Made by a program: the position numbers and the translations under genes. A DNA stretch of 64,000 nt from positions 8,806,501 through 8,870,500 of the forward strand of contig OZ020517.1 of NCBI GenBank assembly GCA_963971425.1. The letters run 5' to 3'. Source of the stretch: Bryoerythrophyllum caledonicum. Taxonomy: Eukaryota > Streptophyta > Bryopsida > Pottiales > Pottiaceae. A model generated the notes under the pieces. The model saw nothing but the letters and a program-made list of their open reading frames with translations, did not search any database and was not told the DNA's origin. Shown piece after piece: positions 35,301 through 43,692 of the stretch. Position 1 is the first letter of the stretch. Every line of letters starts with the position of its first letter.

Positions 35301-36287
35301 GAAGTTGATTCACTTGAGAGATCTCCATCAGAGCTGGCAAGACTAGTGGGCTCATACTTGCCCCGTGGTTGGGGTTTAGTGGCGTGTAACATATCTACGG
35401 CCATTCCCACGATCCTTGAAGGAGATTTCCAGGGATCTGAGGTTTTCATCATTGACGATTGTACAGACAGAGTTTCATTCCTGTACAATGAGTTGTCCGA
35501 CAATTTCCAAGGACAACTGTTGGTCAGGACTGGTGGAACAAGTACTGGTTGCAACATTGTACCTGAGACCGAAGATGCGGTTGGTGGAGTGAGGAATGAA
35601 GAGGACAATGAGGATGGAGGTGGTTTACATGAGAGATTGCCACGTTCAGGTACCACTGAAGATTTTTCATCTGGCAGTGATTCAGACGCCGATGAGGATG
35701 GAGAGAGAATTCCATCAACACAGCGGACGGTGGGAGATACTTCAGGGGCGTCGTCTGCAACACCTACAGAGAGGATGCAAGATAGAGGTGTAGTAGATGT
35801 TAGTTTGGCGGCAGGGGCAGGACGGGGGCGTTCATTTGATGGTCCTAGGTTGGAGATGGAGGAAGAAGGATTGGATTCATGTGAATTTTTTTCGGTGCAG
35901 AGGAGGATTCGACAGCCTTCGATGCCTCCTCAATCAGAGCCTGTATCGGAGACACAAGAGACGTTCGGAGGTACTCAGAGTGATACCGGACCAGGTTTGC
36001 CTCCCATTCCAAGATCTAGCGTATCTGAGGACATCATTGCATTTCAGGGGGCCTTCTCATCAGAGCGAGAGATGTCCTTCAATGCAAAGGATGGCTTTTT
36101 CTATAATGATGACAGGGTAAGGCATACGCGGGAGGGTGTTCCTGGCAATTATCGATTTGTTGAGCGTGCGTCTATTGGCATCGAAGACGTGGGAGATCGT
36201 CCAGTGGAGGATCATGAACTATCCGCTATGGTAGGTAGCGCCATTGGACACGTGGAGGGAGTCGTTCCGCCAGCAGATGAGCTGTGA
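32343..36287 (+). CDS. Second large protein of the 12.65-kb transposon, function unknown (about 1314 aa)
   Basis: One uninterrupted frame. The frame is open from 32262 without an ATG at its start, and an in-frame ATG also occurs at 32313; 32343 begins a more protein-like sequence (MAPPNIDRIWESHGWWIAEV). I do not recognise the family. Layout: an N-terminal globular part (1-180); a low-complexity Arg/Ser/Pro linker (about 200-290); an acidic patch; a central globular region (about 330-1020); and an acidic, Ser/Thr-rich tail. The segment about 840-1015, with LWVIDCRRGGGRHGDG and later SLERSPSELARLVGSYLPRG, faintly recalls the layout of N6/N4 DNA methyltransferases, but no canonical DPPY or FxGxG motif is intact. 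It lies within the TIRs, divergent from the transposase, so it is probably an accessory transposition protein. Confidence 0.65.
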   Translation: MAPPNIDRIWESHGWWIAEVDESSAFLWVTDYPFELGKRTSALGKSFGKIQAITLRRDDMIYVTCAVGPGQSEVKTSLSKKLLLAPVPLNLLQNPGQVKFLKSLQTFWLNISLAVRTARHNNVLACLALSPEMVLKAKKIMEEHIRYEAFREKDPSRATTQAPPAEPEDTEVYRILAEPLQLDWRPLEGGRGSGGQHPTTTSEVQTLPNPPLTSRRPTKRPRRVDSDVASGSREGPSSLDPSGRRMIGRSARSGGRIPRSGLRTSDGHHRAPTSTPGDSADLSAMEPEEEDFHNLPDNIPEDFEDNAEIPQDVPTPMNLKAPVPTTEEIAKGSVWGNFVFMAHMDRIVSVENPETNHRVLSQKRVREVFNRLRDPESATRVSRLVLRPIRYIVHTTTDDGVVEKEELPFPLVGTAREFERMFIAHGSASAQGAMGSQYSWLQDHIIWEPVDGQHIVAACKFAQQQWRDGTMPLNEYLDTFERREASFVVYDDRRFYIEKSARINVAEFQRHSYSTKDEDLRKIRQIWDLYGRPDSTLRVDDARRAVALVSAASAVHKLPKGDGVLTVKRLAKNMEDLTNHAWNPSNDCFEAIIQVCKDYEDGILFYSKEEEEKWKDMAKKKELDPNVDVRPTRKEMTQNWLRPLGRVPNPYYLRLAKSAAAKPVREDGVRPSQAYYFDGVKDKNPHPRTIAGVVDRYQRREAVMNSIHWLMVENKESTPDSMEEFFRIRVAKYFPRSSAQLDIFGKLLNAATKKAWSAPVRGKVSKLEDIGYLIPPSIRFHYGDIAAGGRGYIGLSVDVGELATANWEWQMEVKRPGQSDTENLLPVRCRRGLFRTDYIELGKPCLWVIDCRRGGGRHGDGHWGDAQLSAAFAELTLWMANIERWNVIFLLPAAVYANEEFFTKVKLPEGCTMRRGCWAFDPNSVNPYALDFTENGRLEQVVQPIGDVVICMQHPVGTSPGPNYVSGDVPLPLVFLDHWSEARQPSEVDSLERSPSELARLVGSYLPRGWGLVACNISTAIPTILEGDFQGSEVFIIDDCTDRVSFLYNELSDNFQGQLLVRTGGTSTGCNIVPETEDAVGGVRNEEDNEDGGGLHERLPRSGTTEDFSSGSDSDADEDGERIPSTQRTVGDTSGASSATPTERMQDRGVVDVSLAAGAGRGRSFDGPRLEMEEEGLDSCEFFSVQRRIRQPSMPPQSEPVSETQETFGGTQSDTGPGLPPIPRSSVSEDIIAFQGAFSSEREMSFNAKDGFFYNDDRVRHTREGVPGNYRFVERASIGIEDVGDRPVEDHELSAMVGSAIGHVEGVVPPADEL

Positions 36288-36853
36288 GCCGTGGAGCTAT
36301 ATACTATAGTAGAGCATGCACGCAGTTTAGGTGGCAAGTACGTTAGTATTATGCAGTTTGAGATGTGTCTATCGTTCGGTTGGTGGTATATATTTATATA
36401 TTGGGTGGTCCATATGATATGTTTGATTTTAGAATTCCTCAGCAATAGTGTGGAATTGCTTGATTATGTATGTTTTTGCATTATAAAATACAGTGAGGTA
36501 CTTTACACTGTCTTAGGAATTTGCATATATATTTTTGTATCTCTTACACATTGTATTTGTAGTGCAGTACTCTAAAATCCTATAATAACTCATAACACAT
36601 TTATAATCTCTTTGGGCACATGATCATAATTTTGTAGCATGATTTGCAAACTAAAGTAGAAATCATATATTTTCTAAAAAAAGGTAGCCAATGTAAAAAA
36701 AATATTACTGATATGAGCATAAAGATGCCAATGTATGATACGACAAACACCAAAAAAAAATGACTAAAAACATACTAAACTTTTGCCAAATTTTGATTTA
36801 AAAAAAAGTTATGAGCAAATAACTTGCGGCTTTCTACCACCAACCAGTGCACT
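36288..36853. other. 3' region of the second transposon gene to the right TIR
   Basis: AT-rich, non-coding sequence with A runs, presumably a 3' untranslated region and subterminal transposon DNA. Confidence 0.6.
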
Positions 36854-36885
36854 TGGCTAAGTGCATAATTGCTTAATTGCGTGTT
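36854..36885 (-). repeat. Right terminal inverted repeat of the large transposon
   Basis: Inverted copy of 24235-24266 with one mismatch, followed directly by the target duplication ACAA (36886-36889). Confidence 0.9.
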
Positions 36886-37730
36886 ACAAATGGTTCATTT
36901 CCATCCCTGCGTTGAGTGGATCAGCAGACTTTGACTTGACTTGGTGTCAAATTTTTGCACTAGACAAGGTCTAAATCCATTACCATGTGTTAAGTGTGAT
37001 GTTATTTCCTTAGACACCAAATTTTAGAGGTAGAAGAGGGGTGTAGCATATTCAAAACAACTGTGCAAGGAGTGAAGGTTCAAAAATTGCCAATTTGCAT
37101 TTTAATTTTTTGTAAACTTAATATGTTTTAGATTGATAATCCGAATGTTCAATAAAAACATTTACACTATATATTGATGTTGAACCAAAAAAAAATCATA
37201 AATATGAAGATCTCTAGGTTTTATGTGGAAAAGAAGAAGTGTTTTTTGTACCTTGAGTGACAATGTGACAATGTGTGAAAATGTTTGACTTGGGTTGATA
37301 TGCTATTTTTCACTAAAGACAAGAACTTTTTTATGACAATATGATGGAAAAAAATATTACTTGCTTGTATTGAAAATCTCACATTCAATAGAGTATCCTA
37401 GCAAAAACCCCTATAGAGAGGTGCCCGAAGTGCCCCCTCTCCCCATTTGAAATTCAAAACCCTATAAGTTTGTCATCATATGTTGGATTTAGGAGAAAAT
37501 TGTTCTCCCACTAAGGTCTTAGTAATGTCCTTCTACAGTAAAAATTTAAGATTTTCAAAGTAGAATGTTGGAAATTGAAACCATAGGAACCTAACCGAAC
37601 TTTCGAAAAGCCCATTTTTGACACTTGGTCCTTTAGAGATTAATATTATTTTATTTCAACTTCCACTCTTTACACAAAAATTGTAGTTTGAAGTTTTTTT
37701 TGGTGTGGAGTAGTCAAGGAACTTTAGAGG

Positions 37731-38290
37731 TTAACCTCTAGAGGCCCATTTAACGTTTTCCATTTTAGGCACATTTTCATGGTCTCAATTTTTATCATGA
37801 ATTTCTAAAAATAATAATGAAGGTGCAGCATGGTAGTAGCTTAGTGGGAATTCATTTTTTTTCACATTGGACCTTTAAAAAGATAGTTATGTTGTTCCAA
37901 GTGCAAAATTGAGACTCTAGGCAGCTCTAAAAGTTTTGCTAGAAGTTTCTATTGACCTTAAGATTTTTCATACATGTAAAGAATATCACCTTCTCTGAAA
38001 ATGTTTTAAAAGTTCTTGTTTTTCAGTGTAAAAAAGCATCATAATCTAAGTCAAACATTTTCACACATATTTGGAAAAGGGAAGGAAAAAACTTGTTCTT
38101 GCATTTCAAATGCAATAGTCTTTATATCCATGCGGTGGACTGCAACAAAAAAAAATATGGCATGTTCTTGTAGAAGTCTATATTAAGATCTTGCAAATAA
38201 AAGAGCAAAATTTTTACTTTGAAATTAGATTTATAGTGGCAATTTTGGATTGTTTCTTGAAGGCAAATGCCTTGGGCCTTTAGGAGTTAA
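37731..38290 (+). mobile_element. Short TTAA-bounded MITE
   Basis: It begins TTAACCTCTAGAGGCCC and ends GGGCCTTTAGGAGTTAA, matching the ends of the TTAA family with changes. At 560 bp it is shorter than other copies, and it is non-coding. Confidence 0.6.
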
Positions 38291-38359
38291 CATTAGGAGC
38301 TAACATGAGATGACAGTCTTTGACCAGATATCATCTTCATTATGTTTTTTGTTGTTAGA

Positions 38360-38505
38360 AAAGTGTTTACCATCAAGAAGGGGGAGTAGTTCTATTACAC
38401 TAGCCTATACCCTGTGGCCATATGTTTAGTGAAAAGAATGAACAAAAACTACATTCACGCCCGTCTACTTTGAAGTCCGGAGTTCTTCTCATTCTTCATT
38501 ATGTT
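38360..38505 (+). mobile_element. LINE 3'-end fragment
   Basis: About 140 bp match the 3' tail of the LINEs at 54633-57360 (reverse strand there) and 41604-42475. Landmarks are 'gggggagtagttct', 'gaatgaacaaa' and 'attcacgcc'. A severely 5'-truncated copy; the Tc1 element starts just downstream. Confidence 0.65.
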
Positions 38506-38518
38506 CCCTTCTACTGTA

Positions 38519-40222
38519 CAGTACCCGGAAGAAATGTTACGGGATTTTTACTTAACTCCAATTATACTAGATTACAAATAGTGAACTTCAAGTGACCACT
38601 AGGAGTTCAATTTGTGAGCAATTGCCTTGGGATTTTCACCTATTTGTAGGACTAAGAGTAATGTTGTGAAAAATAACTTGTATGTGGATAATTATCTAAA
38701 ACACCCATGTAAAGTTACAGTTCTCCATTGCCCTATCCAAACTGTGTCCACACGTTTTTCATGCACCGGCTTGCATTGGGCCTCATTACGGCATGACAAT
38801 GTTTTGGACCACTGTTTTGAAGAAGATATGTATGTGATATTGTGTTGTGATTGCATTGTAAGTTGTGGGGGTAACTTTGACATGATTGTATGTGAATTTG
38901 TGACTTGGTTTAGGGTGAGGTGTATTATTTTTGTTGAAACAAGTCTGTTTGGTGTTGCAGGTAGGTTGAGTGGCATAATCTGTTGAGAAAGATGAAGACT
39001 AGAGCGTTGACAGATGCTAAGAAAGGAAAAGTGGTTGGAATGCATAAAGGTGGAATGAGAGATGCGCAGATAGCAAGAGAGTTAGGGATGCCATCTTCCA
39101 CGGTTTATGGTGTTTTAAAAAGTTTTAAGAAACGAGGAACTGTAGTGTCACCAAAGTCACCGGGTAGGCCTCAAAAGTTTACACAGCGCAGAATGAGACA
39201 CTTAGAACGCCTCCTTAATAATGATCGTCGTTCATCACTCACAAAGATTACAAATCAAATGGCAAGTATTGCACATGTTAGTACTCGTATTGTAAGGAAT
39301 GCTTTGAAAACCCTTGGTTACAGAAACCGTGTTGCAGCAAAAAAAACTTTTCTCAATGAGAAGCACAAAGCAGACATGCTAGAAAGTATAAAAGCTGGAC
39401 TGAGGAGGATTGGAAGAAGGTTGTTTGGACCAATGAATCATCTTTTGAAATTGGAAGGAATTCTAGACAAATTAAAGTGTGGCGAAAGGCATATGAGAGA
39501 TATTCATCTAAATGTCTAGCACCTATTTTTAAGTCTGGACGTACTTCAGTGATGGTTTGGGGTGCTTTTAGTGGCTTTGATAAGTCTCCTTTAGTAATCA
39601 TACCTCCACAGAGTAGAAGTGCAAGTAATTTTGTTGATCTTATTTATGAAGGCACTTGAAGTGGGTTTTATTTTCTCCATGATCATCGAGAAGACATTAT
39701 ACTTATGAAGGATGGCGCTCCGGTTCACCGCAGCAAGTTGCCAGAGTTGTGGAGAGGAGCTCATGGCATAAAGAAGTTGAAATGGCCAACCAACTCTCCA
39801 GATCTAAACCCAATAGAGAACTTATGGAAGATAGTGAAAGACAAAGTTCAGAGTACATCGCAGCTACACAATAAAGAAAAATTGGTGGAATCTCTTCATA
39901 GAGTATGGGAAGAGATACCTTTAGACATTTTGCAAACCCTTATTGCTACCATGCCTGCACGTATGAAGGAAGTAATTAGTGCAAAAGGTGCTAGTACTAG
40001 ATTTTGAACACTATATAGGAGAAAGCAAATTGTGTGTTGATTTTGGATTTTTTTCTATGTAAGCAAATTTTATTACTGAAATAGAATCCAAAAGCTTTCA
40101 ATTGCAATTTTTCATATAAAATTCCATGAATTTTTGAGTTCGTATGAGCTTACTAAAGTAGCTCTATAGTACATGTTTTTGGAAAATTTCTGGAAATCCC
40201 GTAACATTTCTTCCGGGTACTG
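38519..40222 (+). mobile_element. Tc1-type DNA transposon with perfect 29-bp TIRs
   Basis: The ends 38519-38547 and 40194-40222 are identical inverted repeats starting CAGTACCCGGAAGAAATG. A TA dinucleotide flanks each side (38517-38518 and 40223-40224), the classic Tc1/mariner target duplication. Length 1704 bp. It contains one transposase frame that is now broken. Confidence 0.95.
38992..40007 (+). pseudogene. Tc1-type (DD34E) transposase, inactivated
   Basis: The N-terminus is a helix-turn-helix (GMRDAQIARELGMPSSTVYG) and a basic GRP hinge. The frame shifts near 39390: the catalytic part continues in another frame as TEEDWKKVVWTNESSFEIG. A TGA interrupts it at about 39657. Downstream are MKDGAPVH and SPDLNPIENLW, with 34 residues between the second Asp and the Glu, so the type is DD34E (Tc1 rather than the usual plant DD39D). 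The first catalytic Asp is replaced by Asn (WTNES where WTDES is expected). The copy is therefore inactive three ways. Confidence 0.9.
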
Positions 40223-40224
40223 TA

Positions 40225-41020
40225 CACTACAAAAGTGATGGTTCATGAATGAACTTACTTTTGTCTCCGAATGGAATATAATAGTCTACATTCACAATAA
40301 GAGATCCCTTGGGCCTTGAGTGAGGAAGTGAGGATACCTCTCCTTTTCAACCGATGTATATTTGGTGTCAGACTTTGATACTTGCAGATATTTTTTGTTT
40401 TTTTTCGCTCTCTTTTGGATTGGGTCAAGTACGTTCTCCGAGAACTAGACAAACATACACATCCACCACAGAAAGCCCCAGTGCCATGTGACTGCCACCT
40501 CACCTCATTGGACGGGTCACATGACAATGGTGGAGTAAAACTTGTCTGATGATCAAATCATGTCGCTTTTGTAACCTACCTTTAAACATTGAATTTGTAT
40601 TGGGATTGTGGTCCAAGGGAGTGGCCTTGTTTCCAAGAGTCCAAAGCTTGCTTTCATCATTCACTTGGAGGCCATGTGCAAGGCGGCTTAACCTACATTT
40701 TATATTCTTCTATTTCCCCTACCGACAATGTGGAGCACTCAAACAATGAGAAGTGGACCATCACACAATTGCTAACAACTTATGCATTTATATGTTTCCA
40801 ACATGTACAGTACAGTACCAGGCAAGCCTCGTTCGTACACCTGTTGCTGAAACTCAGCAGGGATTTGGGAACCTCTAACTTGGAAATGACACTACATGCT
40901 CAAAAATGTATGGAATTGCAAACCGTAAATTGAGTTTGGAAGATAATGAAGTCTAGTTTCATGGCATACACTTTTATTGCATTGAAATAGTCAAAGCATA
41001 CATGAAGCATTTTGTGGTAT
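40225..41020. other. Spacer, no gene recognised
   Basis: ORFs at 40255, 40549 and 40589 show no domain. 'acagtacagtacc' at about 40805 recalls a Tc1 end but has no partner that I could find. Confidence 0.4.
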
Positions 41021-41025
41021 ACTAT

Positions 41026-41603
41026 CTACCATCTAGTACTACCACCCCTGGCATTAATTATAGCCTTAATCCAGTGAGGCATGCTAGCAAGGAGAATTTC
41101 AAGGGTCTCCATGGATATAGCTTCCCATGGCCACTCAGTGCTTTTGATCAGTTCATCTTTGTTGTTTGGCCTCGTCTCCTTTTGTACAAAGTCTTTTAGA
41201 ATCATCCACACATTCTGTATGGGATTCAAGTCCGGTGAGTCTGCAAGCCATGTAATCTTCCTGATCTAATGAGCTTCTCACCATACTACAATGTACTAGG
41301 GCACCATCTTCCATGAGGAAAAGACTTTGAGGATCATCATGCTTATTAAAAAAGCCACTCAGTCCACCCTTGTACACAACATCAACAAAATCAACACTTG
41401 TCCGTCTATGGGATGGCATAAAAACAATGGGGCACTTCTCATAACTTGTAAAAGCGCCTCAAATCATGATGAATGTGCAGCCAGGTTTGAAAATGGGTGC
41501 TAAGCAATCCCATGTATAACGTTCATTAGGTTGTCACCAAACCTTCACTTGCCTAGAATTTTTGTCTATCTCAAATGAGGAACTATCTCTAGAATTTTTG
41601 CCT
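41026..41603 (-). pseudogene. Tc1-type transposase relic, C-terminal part
   Basis: Read on the minus strand: SSSFEIDKNSRQVKVW (about 41580-41530), then MEDGALVH (about 41320) and NPIQNVWMILK (about 41220), in different frames with stops. The catalytic Glu position is Gln (PIQN). With 42624-42900 it forms one old transposase gene interrupted by a LINE fragment. Confidence 0.8.
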
Positions 41604-42475
41604 ATCATCAAAATGAACCACCTGTAAATGTTGAACAAAATCTCAACATACAATTTATTGAATACACATACTGTAACGATAGATTTTCTCCGGAAACCTT
41701 AGAAGCAAAAATCAACAGATACAGACCATTAACTGAAGGTATTGTTGCTAGAGGCTGGAAAATTGACCCCCTTATTGTCATCACAGCTGGTGCTAGAGGA
41801 GCTACGCACATCCCATATATGAAATTAATTGAAGACAAATTTAAAATACCTGAAACCACCATACAAAATACTTTTAAAAACATTATTACCATTGCTATCC
41901 AATACGCTATGCATATCCTCCTCCACAAAAGAAAACTATAAAATCACCAACCCCTACCTCAATTACAAGAGCCACCCTAATTGTAAATAAAAAGTTTTTA
42001 GTAGCTAGGTCTACTTTATTTTTTGTTAGCAAATGTAAGCACTGTCTCAGCTCACGCATGTGGTGGGCTGTTGGTTGGCACCACTCTCTCTTCTGCTTGC
42101 GATTGCTCACTTAGCAGTGCCAAGTCACTACATACCCCACATCTGCTCAAACGAGTCCATCAAGGTTCGAACCCGAACCAGTTATATGAGAAAAACACTC
42201 TCTCCAACCAACAAAGAGCTCGTGACTTGACAATCACCAAACTAGAAAAACACACTACTATACTGCAAAACTCCGATACCTAACCCTACTCAGACTCTGA
42301 CCACTCATGGTCTTTGTTATTGGTCACTGGATACTCAAGTGTCTACTCTCGAAAGGGGGAAGTAGTTCTATCCTTCTATTCCTATGTCCCGTGGACTTAG
42401 GTCTAGAGGTAGAATGAACAAACACTTTATTCACGCCGGTCTCTTTCGGAGACCGAAGTTCCTCTTCTTTTGGCT
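41604..42475 (+). mobile_element. 5'-truncated LINE inserted in the Tc1 relic
   Basis: It starts within the endonuclease-like domain (IQFIEYTYCNDRF, DPLIVITAGARGATHIPY) and reads to a stop at about 41941. A 3' tail of about 530 bp follows, sharing 'gggggaagtagttct' and 'attcacgcc' with the other copies. The protein is about as similar to the 54958-56271 copy as a separate, older insertion would be. Endpoints are approximate. Confidence 0.75.
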
Positions 42476-42559
42476 TATGTGTTGCAACACGGCTACAAAA
42501 TTCAATACATTTAATCTCCTTCCTTAGAGTACGTACGCAAACTTTCTCGGTCATCTTTT

Positions 42560-42930
42560 CTGAAGTAGAGACAAGTGGAATGCGTCTATTCTGTATAAGA
42601 ATGCATCCCAGTTCCCTTCTACCTCAATCAGTTAGTTTGCAATGTCGGCGCATGATCTTGCGAGTGACCATTGTTCCGTAATCATTGAATTTCTTCAAAA
42701 CATATTCAATGGTGCAATGTGGCATGCCTAACTCTACTGCAATGCTACATTGTGACATTCTTGAACGACTTATGCCGACTATGATACATTTTTCCTTTGT
42801 GCTCAAACGCCGACCTCTCATATTGCAAAATCTTAAACCCAAGAAAATGCACTTGAAAATGCAAATGAGCCTAATCGAATAAACAATAACATATAAATTG
42901 CAAGGAACATCATACCACAATGTTATCAAG
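42560..42930 (-). pseudogene. Tc1-type transposase relic, N-terminal helix-turn-helix part
   Basis: The minus frame gives RRLSTKEKCIIVGISRSRMSQ, then VELGMPHCTIEYVLKKF, matching the N-terminal domain of the 38992 transposase. The matching C-terminal part is at 41026-41603, separated by the LINE. Confidence 0.75.
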
Positions 42931-43692
42931 ACATGTATTATATAACATGATTTGTTTGCAAAAAAATAGAGTGTTAGATTGCCAAATCATCTTCCATTCA
43001 TGCATTTCGAGACCTAGCCATCAATCACAAGAGGTACATATGTGCACAGAGACTGAAATTGGCCTAATCCGAAGCATTCAAAAAATGAATTAACACTCTC
43101 AATTTGCACATATCACAGACATGTATATGTAAACTCTCAATTTACATATATCACAAAAACCACAAATTTTTTTGAGAAAAAGTGAAATTATTGAGTGTTT
43201 AAAATACGTCACATGCCTTTTATTATTTATGTTGATTAATCAATTCTAGAGCTATTTAGGATTGATTTTTAAATGAAAGAAGAGGTTAAAACGTTTGGTA
43301 TCCTTGCTTCAATTTACAAATGAGTTTAATTTCTAAAAATGTTTGCCTTATCAAATCACAAACATGAAGTGGAGGAGTCTATTGGAAACGTAATTTCAAA
43401 ACGAATTCTAAAGTGAAGTTGGTTTTGTAAATCAAGACTCTGAAGGAATTGAGGCCTTGATTTCTAAAGGAATCAAGGCCTCAATTACATTCTTTAAACA
43501 GAAAAAACATTACTACGTTTGCAGCCATGATATTTTAAACCATAAACATGCAAGTAAGAAATTATGCCCTCTGAGTTCAAAAATGCACTTATCTATCGTG
43601 GTGGCTATTGCGCACAAATATAATGGAATTGTGGATTTTCAAGGAATAAAGGTTTTCCCCTATAAAGCCCTTCCTGTCAATTACCATTGCAC
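42931..43692. other. AT-rich spacer, no gene recognised
   Basis: No domain-bearing ORF or clear repeat end was found. A 79-aa ORF at 43457 is not supported. Confidence 0.45.

Larger units (their letters stand above)
24235..36885. mobile_element. 12.65-kb two-gene DNA transposon with 32-bp TIRs
   Basis: The termini 24235-24266 and 36854-36885 are inverted repeats identical at 31 of 32 positions, starting AACACGCAATTAAGCA. They are flanked by a direct ACAA at 24231-24234 and 36886-36889. Removing the element and one ACAA restores the sequence found uninterrupted at 28384-28412. Inside, two long ORFs are transcribed away from the centre: a putative transposase (-) ending 573 bp from the left end and a second protein (+) ending about 600 bp from the right end. 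Between them lie TTAA-family insertions, a tandem array and a 200-base gap of Ns. Open frames and near-identical TIRs suggest a fairly recent insertion. The superfamily is not one I can name with confidence. Confidence 0.85.
24039..37643 (+). mobile_element. TTAA-bounded MITE (piggyBac-like ends), split by the 12.65-kb transposon
   Basis: The two halves, 24039-24234 and 36886-37643, together form a copy of about 950 bp. It starts TTAACCGGTAAGG and ends TCCTTTAGAGATTAA. The halves rejoin in the same order as the intact related copy at 28062-29145, with the break between matching 'agtcaaacaa' and 'acaaatggttc'. No coding sequence is present. Confidence 0.75.

Noticed and set aside
40800..40820. 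Possible extra Tc1 terminus ('cagtacc')
   Set aside because: No inverted partner or TA-flanked structure was found.
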